Below are positions 7,352-16,762 of a stretch of 64,000 nucleotides of DNA, piece after piece (within the stretch, counting starts at the first letter, position 1; each line of letters begins with the position of its first letter). Made by a program: the position numbers and the translations under genes. Under the pieces are notes generated by a model. That model was not told the origin of the DNA. It saw only the letters and a list, made by a program, of their open reading frames with translations, and ran no database searches. The DNA lies in NCBI GenBank assembly GCA_964419935.1, contig CAYQQJ010000002.1:1-64000 (forward strand). Direction: 5' to 3'. This stretch comes from CAYQQJ01 sp964419935. Lineage in GTDB: Bacteria; Pseudomonadota; Gammaproteobacteria; Pseudomonadales; Cellvibrionaceae.

Positions 7352-10072
7352 ATGAACAGTTTCAAAATGAAGCCGCTGGCTTTGGTTATGACACTGGTCT
7401 TGCCAATTGCGGCGCAGGCTCAGGTGGACGACAATGCAGGTGCCGTACTGGAAGAGGTAGTGGTAACTGGAAGCTTCCGTGACAGCTTGGCGAACGCGTT
7501 GAACTTAAAACGCAATGCCGCTGGTTCGGTCGACGCCATCGTCGCCGATGATATTGCCAGCTTCCCCGACTTGAACCTCGCGGAATCCCTGCAGCGCATT
7601 CCGGGCGTAGCTATCACCCGTGCCGCTGGTGAAGGTCGCAATATATCGGTGCGTGGCCTGGGTCCCCAGTTTACCCGCGTTCGCATTAACGGAATGGAGG
7701 CGCTCGCCACTGGCGGTGGTACCGACGCCATCGGCGGTGCCAACCGCGGCCGCGGCTTTGACTTCAATACTTTTGCCTCTGAACTGTTCAGCTCGCTGAC
7801 CGTCCGCAAAACCGCCTCGGCAGATGTGGAAGAGGGCTCGCTCGGTGCCACAGTGGATCTGAAAGCCGCCCAGCCATTCGATTATGACGGCTTCACTTTT
7901 GCCGCATCAGCGCAAGCCGGTTACAACGACCTGTCCGAAGACATTGATCCAAAGGCCTCCTTTTTAGTTAGTAACACCTTCGCCGATGACACCATAGGCG
8001 CATTGCTCTCGGTATCCTATTCCGGGCGCAGTATCAGCGACCTGGGCGCAAGTACGGTGCGCTGGGACAACTCCAACGATTTTGGCTTTTATCAGGGCGC
8101 GGCCATTGATGAGACTCACCCGGTCAACGAAGGCTTCCGCCCGCGATTGCCGCGCTATGATTCCTACAGCCACGATCTTGACCGTCTCGGCGTAGCAGGC
8201 TCCCTGCAGTTCCGCCCATCCGATGCCACTGAACTCAGTCTGGATATGTTGTACGCGAACCTCGACGCGACGCGCAACGAAGTATTCATGCAGGGAATCC
8301 TAAATAATACTGGCATTGCCGGCGGCATGAATGTGCTGGATTACACGCTCGACAACACCAATACAGTGACTGCTGCAGCATTCGAGAATACCACAGTGCG
8401 TTCGGAAAACCGTATGGATGAACTCACCACGGACTTCACTCAGTTTACTTTGCGCGGCAGCCATGAATTTACCGATCGTCTGCGTTTGAATGCGATGGTT
8501 GGCCAGGCCAAGTCGGAATTCGACAACCCGGTGCAAACCACCATAGTTGCGCAAAAAGACGGCCTCGACTTCGCGTATGACTACAGCGGCAGCAACCGTG
8601 AGAGTCCGGTATTGACGTTTGATGATGCGGTATCGGATGTCGAAGGCTGGGATACCAATAGCGTGCGTTTGCGTCCACTGGGCGCGGAAAATACCTTCGA
8701 TTCCGGCGAGATTGATCTGGCGTTCGATCTGAACAACAGCATTACGCTCAAAGGTGGCGTGAATTACAAGAATTACGAGTTCGTGACCTATGAGGCGCGT
8801 CGTGCTTCCGAGGGCAACGCTGCTGGCGTGGTGCTTAACTCCGATACCATGAAAGGCTTCAACTCTGGACTTGGCTCGAATAACCCTTGGGCCGTGCCAG
8901 ATCTGGCGGCCATTGATGCGGCTTACGACATTTACAGTAACTCGGGCGACTTTGCGGTTAGTCCGGAAAACCGTCGCGCCGACAACTACTCAGCGGAAGA
9001 AGAGACCATGGGTATTTTCGCGCAGCTGGTATTCGACACCATGATTGGCGATGTACCTGTACGCGGTGATGTTGGTGTGCGTCATGTGAAAACCGACCAA
9101 ACCTCAACCGCTTGGGCAACACTGGGTGACGTAGACGAACTGATCACCGCCGAACACGACTACTCCGAGACCCTGCCGTCGATGAACCTCGTGTTTGAAG
9201 TCATGGACGATGTCCTGATTCGCGCCAGCTACGCAGAAGTGATGGCCCGTGCCGGCTTGGGCAGTATTCGCCCCAACGTATCGGTATCTGCATCCGGTGG
9301 CAGCCGCTCTGTCAGCGGGGGCAACCCAACGCTGGAGCCCACACGCGCGAAGACCTATGACCTGGGTGTTGAGTTGTACTTCGACGAAGAGGCAATGATG
9401 AGCTTCGCCGTGTTCCACAAAGATATCGACAGCCACGTGCAGACCTTGCGTGAAACCAAGCTCTTCACTGAAACCGGACTGCCGGTTCAGGCGGCGATTG
9501 ATGCCTGTGAAGCGGGTCCTGGCTACGGTGGCGCTTCCGGCTGTGATGAAAATCAGGAATGGGATATCACCAGCCCGCTGAATGGCCCCGGTGGTGACCT
9601 GTACGGTTTTGAAGTGTCTTATCAGCAGCCTTTTACCTTCCTGCCGGGTATGTGGAGCAACTTCGGCTTCATCGGTAACTTCACCTACGTGAAGGCGCAG
9701 ATGGATTACCTGAATGCCGACGGTCAAGTGCAAGCTACTCGCGACCTGACTGGACTGTCGGAAGATACATCCAGTGCCACCTTGTACTATGAAAACGACA
9801 AGCTGAGTGCGCGTATCTCCAGGGTAAACCGCGCGGGCTATCTGGATAACGCCCTCGGTCGCAACAACAACGACCGCGAAGGCACCAACCCGACCACCAA
9901 CGTTGATGCTTCTGTGTCTTATCAATTCACTGATCAGATATCTGTGAGCCTCGAAGGATTGAACTTGACCAACGAAGTGGATGACAAATGGGTCGACGCC
10001 AGCGGTAATCGTCTTTCCTACTACCACGAAACCGGACGGCAGTATTACCTGGGCGTGCAATACAAGTACTAA
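7352..10072 (+). CDS. TonB-dependent outer-membrane receptor (oligogalacturonide uptake, inferred)
   Basis: This 906-residue outer-membrane transporter belongs to the large TonB-dependent receptor group common in Xanthomonas, Caulobacter and Cellvibrio. A signal peptide ends at about residue 23 (ALVMTLVLPIAAQAQ), followed by EEVVVTGSF, a TonB-box-like region. The plug has FPDLNLAESLQRIPGVAITR and GRNISVRGLGPQFTRVRING. The barrel ends in an aromatic-rich strand, GRQYYLGVQYKY. The ATG at 7352 follows a GGAGGAG ribosome site. Substrate assignment rests on the neighbouring GH28, GH105, KduI and KduD genes, not on the sequence itself. Confidence 0.92.
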   Translation: MNSFKMKPLALVMTLVLPIAAQAQVDDNAGAVLEEVVVTGSFRDSLANALNLKRNAAGSVDAIVADDIASFPDLNLAESLQRIPGVAITRAAGEGRNISVRGLGPQFTRVRINGMEALATGGGTDAIGGANRGRGFDFNTFASELFSSLTVRKTASADVEEGSLGATVDLKAAQPFDYDGFTFAASAQAGYNDLSEDIDPKASFLVSNTFADDTIGALLSVSYSGRSISDLGASTVRWDNSNDFGFYQGAAIDETHPVNEGFRPRLPRYDSYSHDLDRLGVAGSLQFRPSDATELSLDMLYANLDATRNEVFMQGILNNTGIAGGMNVLDYTLDNTNTVTAAAFENTTVRSENRMDELTTDFTQFTLRGSHEFTDRLRLNAMVGQAKSEFDNPVQTTIVAQKDGLDFAYDYSGSNRESPVLTFDDAVSDVEGWDTNSVRLRPLGAENTFDSGEIDLAFDLNNSITLKGGVNYKNYEFVTYEARRASEGNAAGVVLNSDTMKGFNSGLGSNNPWAVPDLAAIDAAYDIYSNSGDFAVSPENRRADNYSAEEETMGIFAQLVFDTMIGDVPVRGDVGVRHVKTDQTSTAWATLGDVDELITAEHDYSETLPSMNLVFEVMDDVLIRASYAEVMARAGLGSIRPNVSVSASGGSRSVSGGNPTLEPTRAKTYDLGVELYFDEEAMMSFAVFHKDIDSHVQTLRETKLFTETGLPVQAAIDACEAGPGYGGASGCDENQEWDITSPLNGPGGDLYGFEVSYQQPFTFLPGMWSNFGFIGNFTYVKAQMDYLNADGQVQATRDLTGLSEDTSSATLYYENDKLSARISRVNRAGYLDNALGRNNNDREGTNPTTNVDASVSYQFTDQISVSLEGLNLTNEVDDKWVDASGNRLSYYHETGRQYYLGVQYKY

Positions 10073-10120
10073 GGCACCAGTACAGTATCAAGACAAGTTG
10101 TCTCCGGTAGATTCCAGAGA

Positions 10121-10148
10121 GGGCACCGCGGGAGCGGTGTCCCCTTTT
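10121..10148 (+). terminator. Rho-independent terminator after the TonB receptor gene
   Basis: The stem GGGCACCGC / GCGGTGTCCC (one bulge) with a GGGA loop is followed by cttttat. It lies about 50 bases after the receptor stop codon. Confidence 0.7.
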
Positions 10149-10321
10149 ATGTTATTACCGGAGACCTTTTTAAACAGTCGCTTCCTTCTTTGCTGAGCGG
10201 TGGCTTTTTAAAGAGTAGAACCCAACGGCAACAGCCTTGCAGGTTGCGGTGATTTTGGGTACGGACGACCGAGACGGATAAAAATATCACAGAAAATTTG
10301 AATTCAACGCGGGTGATTGAT

Positions 10322-12805
10322 ATGAGAAATTCTTTGCGAATGCAGGCGATAGCCGGTTTGGCTTTGGTTGCATTGTTCGGTTGCGAGCAGAGTACCAGCG
10401 GGCGCGACCAGTCATCACCGGCGCCCGTACGCGCTCCGGTCGCTCAGATCGAACTGAGTAACCCGTCCGGGTTCGAACGGACTCAGCAGCCGTATTACGT
10501 CAGTTTTTATGATCTTGGTATTGAAGCGAATGAAGCCGAAAACCTGGGAATCGAACTTGATGGCAAACTGGTTCCCAGCCAGATCATCGACCGCAGCGGC
10601 GATGGTGAGAACGACGGCATCTTCGTACTGGTGGATTATGCGCCGGCACAGACGCGGGAACTGGTCATTATCAATAGCGATGCTCGTGAAGCTACCGCAC
10701 CCAAACTGACTCAGGCGGAACTGTCCCATCGCGTGGGCGGCCACTGGCAACCCCGCAAGAAAAACCCGGATTTGCAGGAATATGTCGGCGGCGAATTTAA
10801 AAACGTTGAGCAGCTCACGCCGCCGGATCAACACACGGACCACTCCTGGTATATCCGCTATGAAGGCCCTGGCATTGAATCCGACAAAGTGGGCTACCGC
10901 ATTTATCTGGATGAGCGCAATGGTTTCGACATCTTTGGCAAAACCACCCACGACATGGTGCTGCAGAATATCGGGCATGATGGCTTTGATTCGTATCATG
11001 AACTGTCCCATTGGGGTATGGACATTCTCAAGGTTGGCAGCTCTCTTGGTGCCGGCGGCTACGGCTACTGGACTGGCGATGCGGTGCAACTGGTTTCCGA
11101 TGTTGAAGGCTGGGATGCGCGTGTCATCGACAATGGCAACCTCTATTCCGCAATACAGATAACCTATAAAGATTGGCAGATAGCGGGGCAAACCCTCGAC
11201 TTGACTGCAGACATGTCCATGCACGGCGGCAGCCGTCTGGTTCATACCCGTCTCACCCTGAGCGAACCTTTGGAGAACATCGCTATCGGGTTGGTGAAAC
11301 ATCCGGGGACGGAATTGATACAGGGCGATATCGATATTACCGGCAAAGCCTATACCTACGTCGCCAGCTGGGGCACCCAAAGCCTGAACAATGACAAGTT
11401 GGGCATGGCGCTGCTGTTTCGCAAGGGTGACCGCATGGAGCAGACGGTCGACGATCATAACTATGTTTCAGTGATGAACGCCGCCGGTGAGGATGTAGAT
11501 TACTATTTTCTCGCCGCGTGGGAAAAAGAGCTCAATGGCATCACCAGCCGAGACGAGTTTGTCGCCTACCTTGAAAAAGAAGTGGAAAAACTGACCCTGG
11601 CACCGCGGGAGCGTGTGAGCACTGCGGTCTCGCAGGCGGCCAAAGCCTCTCCCATATCTGCTGACCAAGTACTTGATTGGACGACCAGTCTGGCGGACTC
11701 CGAGCTGGAACGGAAGACCCTTGGTTACCACTACAACGGTTGGGACGTAAACCGTGAACGAAAGCCCAAATTTGAATACGATATCGTCGGTGTTTTGCCA
11801 CTGGCGTATGACGAATTGGACAAAGTCGCGCCCGGCTCATCCTACGGTGAAGTCATCGAAAAGGTCACCGGCAGCTTCGTTACGGAAGACGGCAATATTC
11901 ACCGGTATAAAGAAAGCAACTTCAATATCGACAGCATCGCTCCAGGTCGCAACTTGCTGCGTTTGTATGAAGAAACCGGCGATGAGAAATATCGAATTGC
12001 AGCAGGACATTTGCGCAGTCAGTTAGAGGATCACCCGCGCACATCCGGCGGTGCATTCTGGCACAAGCAAAAGTACGAGTGGCAGGTTTGGCTGGATGGC
12101 GTCTACATGGGTATGCCATTTCTCGCTCATTACTCACAAATGTTTGAAGACGGCGCCAGCTATGAAGACGTGGTGAAGGAGTTTGTGATTACGCGCAAGC
12201 ATCTGCGCAATCCCAAAACCGGTCTTTATTTTCACGCCTGGGATGAGAAAAAACAGCAGGATTGGGCTGACCCGCAGACGGGGCTGTCTGACTTTTACTG
12301 GGGGCGCGGTTTCGGCTGGTTGGCCATGGCTCTGGTTGATGTGCTGGATTACATTCCCGAAGAGGACGTGGAGCATCGTCAGCCTCTGCTCGACATGATC
12401 AAGGAGATTGCTCCCGCGTTGGTAGAGTATCAGGACCCGGCAACCGGCACCTGGTGGCAAATCATGGACAAACCGAACGCCCCCGGCAACTACCGGGAAG
12501 CCAGTGGTTCATCTATGTTCACCTACTTTTTTGCCAAGGCGGTTAACAACGGTTACTTGCCCGAGTTCTATGCAGGCGTTGCCACCCAAGCCTACCAGGG
12601 TTTGGTAAACGAGTTCATTCTGGTCCATCCGGATGATAAGGTGAGCTTGACCAATATCTGTCTGGTGGCGGGTTTGGGCTATGGCCGCGACGGAAGCTAC
12701 CACTATTACATGAGTGAGCCGGTTTATGAGAATGACCCGAAAGGCACAGGTCCGTTCATACTGGCAGGTGTAGAAGTCTACAAGTTGCTCAAGAACGTGG
12801 AGTAG
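10322..12805 (+). CDS. DUF4861-GH105 fusion lipoprotein (unsaturated rhamnogalacturonyl/galacturonyl hydrolase)
   Basis: This 827-residue exported protein has two parts. Residues 1-20 are a lipoprotein signal (IAGLALVALFGC, lipid Cys at 20). About residues 30-440 match the DUF4861 family often found with pectin genes, with GYRIYLDERNGFDIFGKT and MHGGSRLVHTRLTLSE. About residues 480-820 form a GH105/GH88-type (alpha/alpha)6 domain, with FWHKQKYEWQVWLDGVYMGM, FYWGRGFGWLAMAL and EASGSSMFTYFFAKAV. GH105 enzymes remove the 4,5-unsaturated uronic acid from lyase products. The start at 10322 puts the signal peptide first. The fusion would place both activities on one periplasmic or outer-membrane-anchored protein. 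The role of the DUF4861 part is unknown. Confidence 0.88.
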   Translation: MRNSLRMQAIAGLALVALFGCEQSTSGRDQSSPAPVRAPVAQIELSNPSGFERTQQPYYVSFYDLGIEANEAENLGIELDGKLVPSQIIDRSGDGENDGIFVLVDYAPAQTRELVIINSDAREATAPKLTQAELSHRVGGHWQPRKKNPDLQEYVGGEFKNVEQLTPPDQHTDHSWYIRYEGPGIESDKVGYRIYLDERNGFDIFGKTTHDMVLQNIGHDGFDSYHELSHWGMDILKVGSSLGAGGYGYWTGDAVQLVSDVEGWDARVIDNGNLYSAIQITYKDWQIAGQTLDLTADMSMHGGSRLVHTRLTLSEPLENIAIGLVKHPGTELIQGDIDITGKAYTYVASWGTQSLNNDKLGMALLFRKGDRMEQTVDDHNYVSVMNAAGEDVDYYFLAAWEKELNGITSRDEFVAYLEKEVEKLTLAPRERVSTAVSQAAKASPISADQVLDWTTSLADSELERKTLGYHYNGWDVNRERKPKFEYDIVGVLPLAYDELDKVAPGSSYGEVIEKVTGSFVTEDGNIHRYKESNFNIDSIAPGRNLLRLYEETGDEKYRIAAGHLRSQLEDHPRTSGGAFWHKQKYEWQVWLDGVYMGMPFLAHYSQMFEDGASYEDVVKEFVITRKHLRNPKTGLYFHAWDEKKQQDWADPQTGLSDFYWGRGFGWLAMALVDVLDYIPEEDVEHRQPLLDMIKEIAPALVEYQDPATGTWWQIMDKPNAPGNYREASGSSMFTYFFAKAVNNGYLPEFYAGVATQAYQGLVNEFILVHPDDKVSLTNICLVAGLGYGRDGSYHYYMSEPVYENDPKGTGPFILAGVEVYKLLKNVE

Positions 12806-12857
12806 CCTTTACCGAGATTCCGTGGTCGGCGTGGGTCGGCCTTGTGTAGTAACTCAG

Positions 12858-13064
12858 GTTTCGGGGTTCAGTGGTTCCATGCTTAAGGCGTGCACATGCG
12901 AGGTTCGATTTGGGGTAGGGCTTTTCAAGACCCTGGCCCGCGGGATTCGGGCGAGGAGCCCCCAGGGATGGGTTTACGGCGTGTCTTGAAAAGCCCTACC
13001 CCGGAGCGAGCCGGCGCTAAAGCCACTTAAAGGGCGGCGTTAAGAGCCTCGCGAACCCCGAAAC
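12858..13064. repeat. Dispersed palindromic element, copy A
   Basis: This element of about 207 bp has 12-bp terminal inverted repeats, gtttcggggttc and gaaccccgaaac. Inside is a 20-bp perfect inverted pair, ggggtagggcttttcaagac and its complement, around a GC-rich centre containing ggattcgggcgaggagcc. A 16-base near-direct repeat (cttgtgtagtaa...) flanks it. Copies B (24208-24428) and C (34330-34613) are closely similar and copy D (38807-38912) is a shorter relative. It encodes nothing and fills the gap between the GH105 gene and kduI. Confidence 0.85.
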
Positions 13065-13107
13065 TTGTGTAGTAATTCAAACCCAATCAACGGAGAAGGT
13101 TGCAGCA

Positions 13108-13947
13108 ATGAAAATTATTGAGGAACGCTTTGCCGTTCATATTGATGATTTCAAACATTACGATACGGCAAAACTGCGCAAGCATTTTTTGATTGAAAAA
13201 ATCTTCGAGGCCGACGAGACCCTGTTTGTCTACACTCACTACGAGCGCATCATGGTGGGTGGCGCTATGCCGGTGAACAAGACCATCACGCTGGAGCCTG
13301 TCTATCAGCAAAAGGCTGACCATTTTCTGGATCGTCGGGAGTTGGGTGCCATTAATGTTGGCGGTAAAGGCACCATTACCGTGGACGGCACCGCTTATGA
13401 TATCGACACCAAGGAAGCGCTCTATATTGGCTGTGGCGTTAAAGAAGTTACCTTCCGCAGTGCCGATCCAAAAAATCCTGCCAAGTTCTATATGAACTCG
13501 GCGCCGGCGCACCATGCTTATCCAACCAAAAAAATTGGTATGAGCGACGCCAAGGTGCTGGAAATGGGTTCATCGGAAACCTGTAACGAACGTCGTATCA
13601 ACCAGTTGATGATCAACAGCGTGGTAGAAACCTGCCAACTGCAAATGGGTATGACCGAGCTGCAGCCGGGCAGCAACTGGAACACCATGCCGGTTCACAC
13701 TCACAGCCGTCGTATGGAAGCCTATTTTTATTTCAATATTCCTCAGGACCAAGCTGTATGCCATTTTATGGGTCCTGCCGAAGAAACGCGGCATATCTGG
13801 ATGGGTAATGAACAGGCGGTAGTGTCGCCGCCCTGGTCCATGCACTCCGGCGTTGGTACCGCCAACTACACGTTTATCTGGGGCATGGCCGGTGAAAACC
13901 TGGACTACACCGACATGGATCATCATAAACCGAGCGAGTTGCGCTAG
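13108..13947 (+). CDS. kduI: 5-dehydro-4-deoxy-D-glucuronate isomerase
   Basis: KduI isomerises 5-keto-4-deoxyuronate, the product of unsaturated galacturonate, to 3-deoxy-D-glycero-2,5-hexodiulosonate. The 279-residue length is exactly that of the family. Recognisable stretches are FLIEKIFEADETLFVYTHYE, the metal-binding cupin region NTMPVHTHSRRMEAYFYFN, and SPPWSMHSGVGTANYTFIWG near the end. A GGAGAAGG ribosome site precedes the ATG. It is followed after 94 bases by kduD, so the two probably form an operon and act in sequence in the cytosol. Confidence 0.97.
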   Translation: MKIIEERFAVHIDDFKHYDTAKLRKHFLIEKIFEADETLFVYTHYERIMVGGAMPVNKTITLEPVYQQKADHFLDRRELGAINVGGKGTITVDGTAYDIDTKEALYIGCGVKEVTFRSADPKNPAKFYMNSAPAHHAYPTKKIGMSDAKVLEMGSSETCNERRINQLMINSVVETCQLQMGMTELQPGSNWNTMPVHTHSRRMEAYFYFNIPQDQAVCHFMGPAEETRHIWMGNEQAVVSPPWSMHSGVGTANYTFIWGMAGENLDYTDMDHHKPSELR

Positions 13948-14041
13948 GTTTATATTCATACTGAAGCGCTGACAAGTGCCAGCGAGCGCGGGGGGTGCCG
14001 GTAAGCAAACCCTGTACGAGTATTTGCAAGAGGAGTAAAAA

Positions 14042-14836
14042 ATGTCACAGGCATTGTTCGATTTAACAGGCAAGGTTGCATTGGTCACAGGCGCAACCCA
14101 CGGTTTGGGCATGGCCATGGCCAAGGGGCTGGGCAAGGCCGGCGCAACCCTGGTGATCAATGGCCGGTCATCCCAGGAAAAAATCGACGCAGCGATTGCG
14201 ACCTATCAGGCGGAAGGTATTGACGCGCGCGGTTACCGTTTTGATGTCACTGATGAAAATGATGTGGAAGCGGCTGTTGAAAAAATCGAAAGTGAAGTCG
14301 GCCCGATCGACATCCTGGTGAACAACGCCGGCATCATCAAGCGCGTGCCAATGCTGGAAATGCCACTGGCTGATTGGGAGGAAGTGATTAAGACTGACCT
14401 CACTGGCGTCTTTACCATGACCCGCCCGGTGGTGAGAAAAATGGTAGAACGCGGCGGCGGCAAGGTGATCAACATCTGTTCGATGATGAGTGAGTTGGGT
14501 CGCAGCTCCGTGGGTGCTTACGCCGCTGCCAAGGGCGGCTTGAAAATGCTGACCCGCAACATGGCGACGGAGTGGGCGAAATACAACATTCAGGTTAACG
14601 GCATTGGCCCTGGGTACTTCGCCACCAGTCAAACTGCGCCGATTCGTGTCGCCGGCAACCCCATGAATGACTTTATCGTCAGCCGCACACCGGCGGGAAA
14701 ATGGGGTGATCCGGATGATCTTCAGGGCGCGACAATATTCCTTGCCAGTAAAGCGAGCGATTTTGTTACGGGTCAGATCGTGTATGTTGACGGCGGTATA
14801 TTGGCCACCATTGGGCGGCCGGAAGGTGAAGAATAG
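14042..14836 (+). CDS. kduD: 2-deoxy-D-gluconate 3-dehydrogenase / 2-keto-3-deoxygluconate-forming reductase
   Basis: KduD is a short-chain dehydrogenase of 264 residues that reduces the KduI product to 2-keto-3-deoxygluconate using NAD(P)H. It shows the SDR nucleotide motif VTGATHGLGMAMAKGL, the NNAG motif in ILVNNAGIIKR, the catalytic Ser region NICSMMSELG, and the Y-x3-K pair in GAYAAAKGG. The C-terminal DFVTGQIVYVDGG is typical. An AAGAGGAG ribosome site precedes the start. Position directly after kduI makes the assignment to KduD rather than another SDR secure. Confidence 0.95.
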   Translation: MSQALFDLTGKVALVTGATHGLGMAMAKGLGKAGATLVINGRSSQEKIDAAIATYQAEGIDARGYRFDVTDENDVEAAVEKIESEVGPIDILVNNAGIIKRVPMLEMPLADWEEVIKTDLTGVFTMTRPVVRKMVERGGGKVINICSMMSELGRSSVGAYAAAKGGLKMLTRNMATEWAKYNIQVNGIGPGYFATSQTAPIRVAGNPMNDFIVSRTPAGKWGDPDDLQGATIFLASKASDFVTGQIVYVDGGILATIGRPEGEE

Positions 14837-14842
14837 GGCGGG

Positions 14843-14874
14843 AGCTGCATGCCGCAAGCCGCAAGCTATAAGTT
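14843..14874. repeat. GCAAGC-type low-complexity repeat, copy 1
   Basis: The sequence agctgcatgccgcaagccgc continues as aagctataagtt. This GCAAGC-rich motif recurs inverted at 16724-16755 and extended at 32621-32701. It is non-coding and lies between genes in each case. Confidence 0.6.
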
Positions 14875-14953
14875 AAAGGCGAGTGACAAGTGGAGTGCCT
14901 CGCGTTCTAACCGTAATTGGTATCGGTAATTGATAATTGGTCAGTAGCTAAAT

Positions 14954-14979
14954 CCGCAGGTAATGTCTCCAACCTGCGG
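14954..14979. terminator. Hairpin between kduD and nhaD
   Basis: An 8-bp stem, CCGCAGGT / ACCTGCGG with a 10-base loop, lies just upstream of a stronger terminator at 15008. It has no T-run and may only be a structural element. Confidence 0.35.
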
Positions 14980-15007
14980 CTCCTCGTACATCAATGATGT
15001 GCTCTTG

Positions 15008-15039
15008 CCCGGCTCTCACAGGAGAGCCGGGATTCTTTT
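15008..15039 (+). terminator. Rho-independent terminator after kduID
   Basis: A perfect 10-bp stem, CCCGGCTCTC / GAGAGCCGGG with an ACAG loop, is followed by attctttt. It sits between the convergent kduD and nhaD genes and would stop the kdu transcript. Confidence 0.85.
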
Positions 15040-15083
15040 CCTCACTTTCACCACGGTAATCTTTCATTGTGCCAAAGCGCGAT

Positions 15084-16337
15084 TTAGAACAGCGCCCGCC
15101 CCAAAGTAATAGTTAACGCGTATCCGACGCTGTACGCGATCAACAGCAGTGGAAAGTAGCGGATGTGACTGACGAATGTCAGCCCTTTGACTTTGCTCAT
15201 GGCAATAATACCCGCCGCAGACCCGATGGCGAGCAGAGACCCACCCACACCCACTGCGTAGGTCAAACCCAACCACTCGGATGTGTTAAGTTCTGGTGAT
15301 GCTTTGAGCAAGGCCGCGGTCAGTGGTACGTTATCAATCAATGCGGATAACAGGCCCGCACCATAATTGGCCGCCAGTGGGCTCATTTGCTCGTAAACGG
15401 CAGCCAGGGAATCCAGTACGCCAACTTCCTTCAGCATGCCTACCAGCAGTAAAACTCCAAGGAAAAACAGCAGGGTTTCGTATTCCACCTGGCGAATATA
15501 TTCAAGAATACGCAGTTCTTCCTGATCTGTGCGTAGCCAGTGCCCCAGGAGAAACATGATCGACAGGCCGAACAAAAAGGTCAGTACCGGCGGAACTTGG
15601 AACATAAAGTTGAACAGCATGGTACAGAATATGGTGGTGAAAAATGTCAGCATGATGGCGATGTCCATCGGCTTGAATTTGCGACGAATTTGATCCGTGG
15701 TGACTATCCCTGTGACGCCAGGAAAGAACATCACGCTCAAGGTAACCACGCCAAGTACCGCGGGCATCACCAGAACAAATAGCTCCAGCATGCTGATGTG
15801 GCCGGCCAGGAAGATCATCAATGTTGTCACGTCCCCGGTAATCAGCGCGACGCCTCCGGAGTTGACCGCAAATACCACCAACACCGCCAGTTTGATCCGG
15901 GTGCGGTTATCCAGGTTGAATGACTGAATCAGGCCGAGGGTTACAAGAGTAGCTGTCACGTTGTCGCAGATCATGGAAAGCATCATCGCAAAGAGTGCGA
16001 CCATGGCCATCAGACTGCGCTTGCTCATTTGCCTGGGGCAAACGCGCTGAACGAGATTTTGTACCAATCCTTTGGCATTCAGATAGGCCACAAAAGTCAT
16101 GGTTGCCATCAGGAATAGCCAGAGCGTCGCGATTTCCAGGAGGTTTTCATCCAGTTTTTCGAGCATCACCTCCTGATGGCCGGCGGGGCCTGCAAAAATG
16201 AACAACAAGAGCCAGGAAAGGCACCCAAAGAACAGGGTGGTTTTGGCTTTGTTGATGTGGATGTATTCTTCGAATATGACGCCGAAGAGCGCAAGAACCG
16301 CGCAGGCCAGTAAGGCAACTTCAAGTAACGCAGGCAT
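15084..16337 (-). CDS. nhaD: NhaD-type Na+/H+ antiporter
   Basis: This 417-residue inner-membrane protein has about 12 hydrophobic segments and belongs to the NhaD family (ion transporter superfamily), which exports sodium in exchange for protons and is common in marine bacteria. Diagnostic stretches are VIFEEYIHINKAKTTLFFG near the N terminus, SMICDNVTATLVTLGLIQ, VVFAVNSGGVALITGDVTTL and SALIDNVPLTAAL, with conserved Asp, Asn and Thr residues in the ion-binding helices. The ATG at 16337 gives the usual short N terminus. It is a single gene, convergent with kduD. Confidence 0.92.
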   Translation of the reverse strand: MPALLEVALLACAVLALFGVIFEEYIHINKAKTTLFFGCLSWLLLFIFAGPAGHQEVMLEKLDENLLEIATLWLFLMATMTFVAYLNAKGLVQNLVQRVCPRQMSKRSLMAMVALFAMMLSMICDNVTATLVTLGLIQSFNLDNRTRIKLAVLVVFAVNSGGVALITGDVTTLMIFLAGHISMLELFVLVMPAVLGVVTLSVMFFPGVTGIVTTDQIRRKFKPMDIAIMLTFFTTIFCTMLFNFMFQVPPVLTFLFGLSIMFLLGHWLRTDQEELRILEYIRQVEYETLLFFLGVLLLVGMLKEVGVLDSLAAVYEQMSPLAANYGAGLLSALIDNVPLTAALLKASPELNTSEWLGLTYAVGVGGSLLAIGSAAGIIAMSKVKGLTFVSHIRYFPLLLIAYSVGYALTITLGRALF

Positions 16338-16762
16338 AGAGATACCACCGGAATAATTAAGAAATCTTCTACGCCTGGGCCGGAATCACTCTGCATCAGT
16401 GGAATATGGCTCGAACTGAATTCGGCCGCTGAAGATATTACACTGCAGAGTGTCGCCTGAGGCGTTAGCAGGAAGCTGAATGCTCCCTGGCGATATGGTG
16501 TTGGCGGGTTTAACCGGAAGACGAATACCAGGGCGCATTCGAGAGGTGCGCATTCTAACGCAATGATCGGAAAAAACCCAAGTTAATCATCCTCTGATAT
16601 TGACAGATCCAGTAACTCATGAAACTAAGTTGATGTGGCAACGTTCTAGGGATGGGTGATGGGAGCTTTCTGAATAAAACATTATGCCGTAGTTGCCAAC
16701 CAACATTGCAGTCGTTTTGGATTTTAGCTTGTAGCTTGGGGCTTGCAGCTATAGCTAAAACA
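16338..16762. other. Intergenic region with GCAAGC-type repeat, copy 2
   Basis: The 425 bases upstream of nhaD contain no gene. At 16724-16755 lies ttagcttgtagcttggggct followed by tgcagctatagct, the inverted form of the GCAAGC repeat family seen at 14.8 and 32.6 kb. The nhaD promoter should lie here. Confidence 0.6.
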
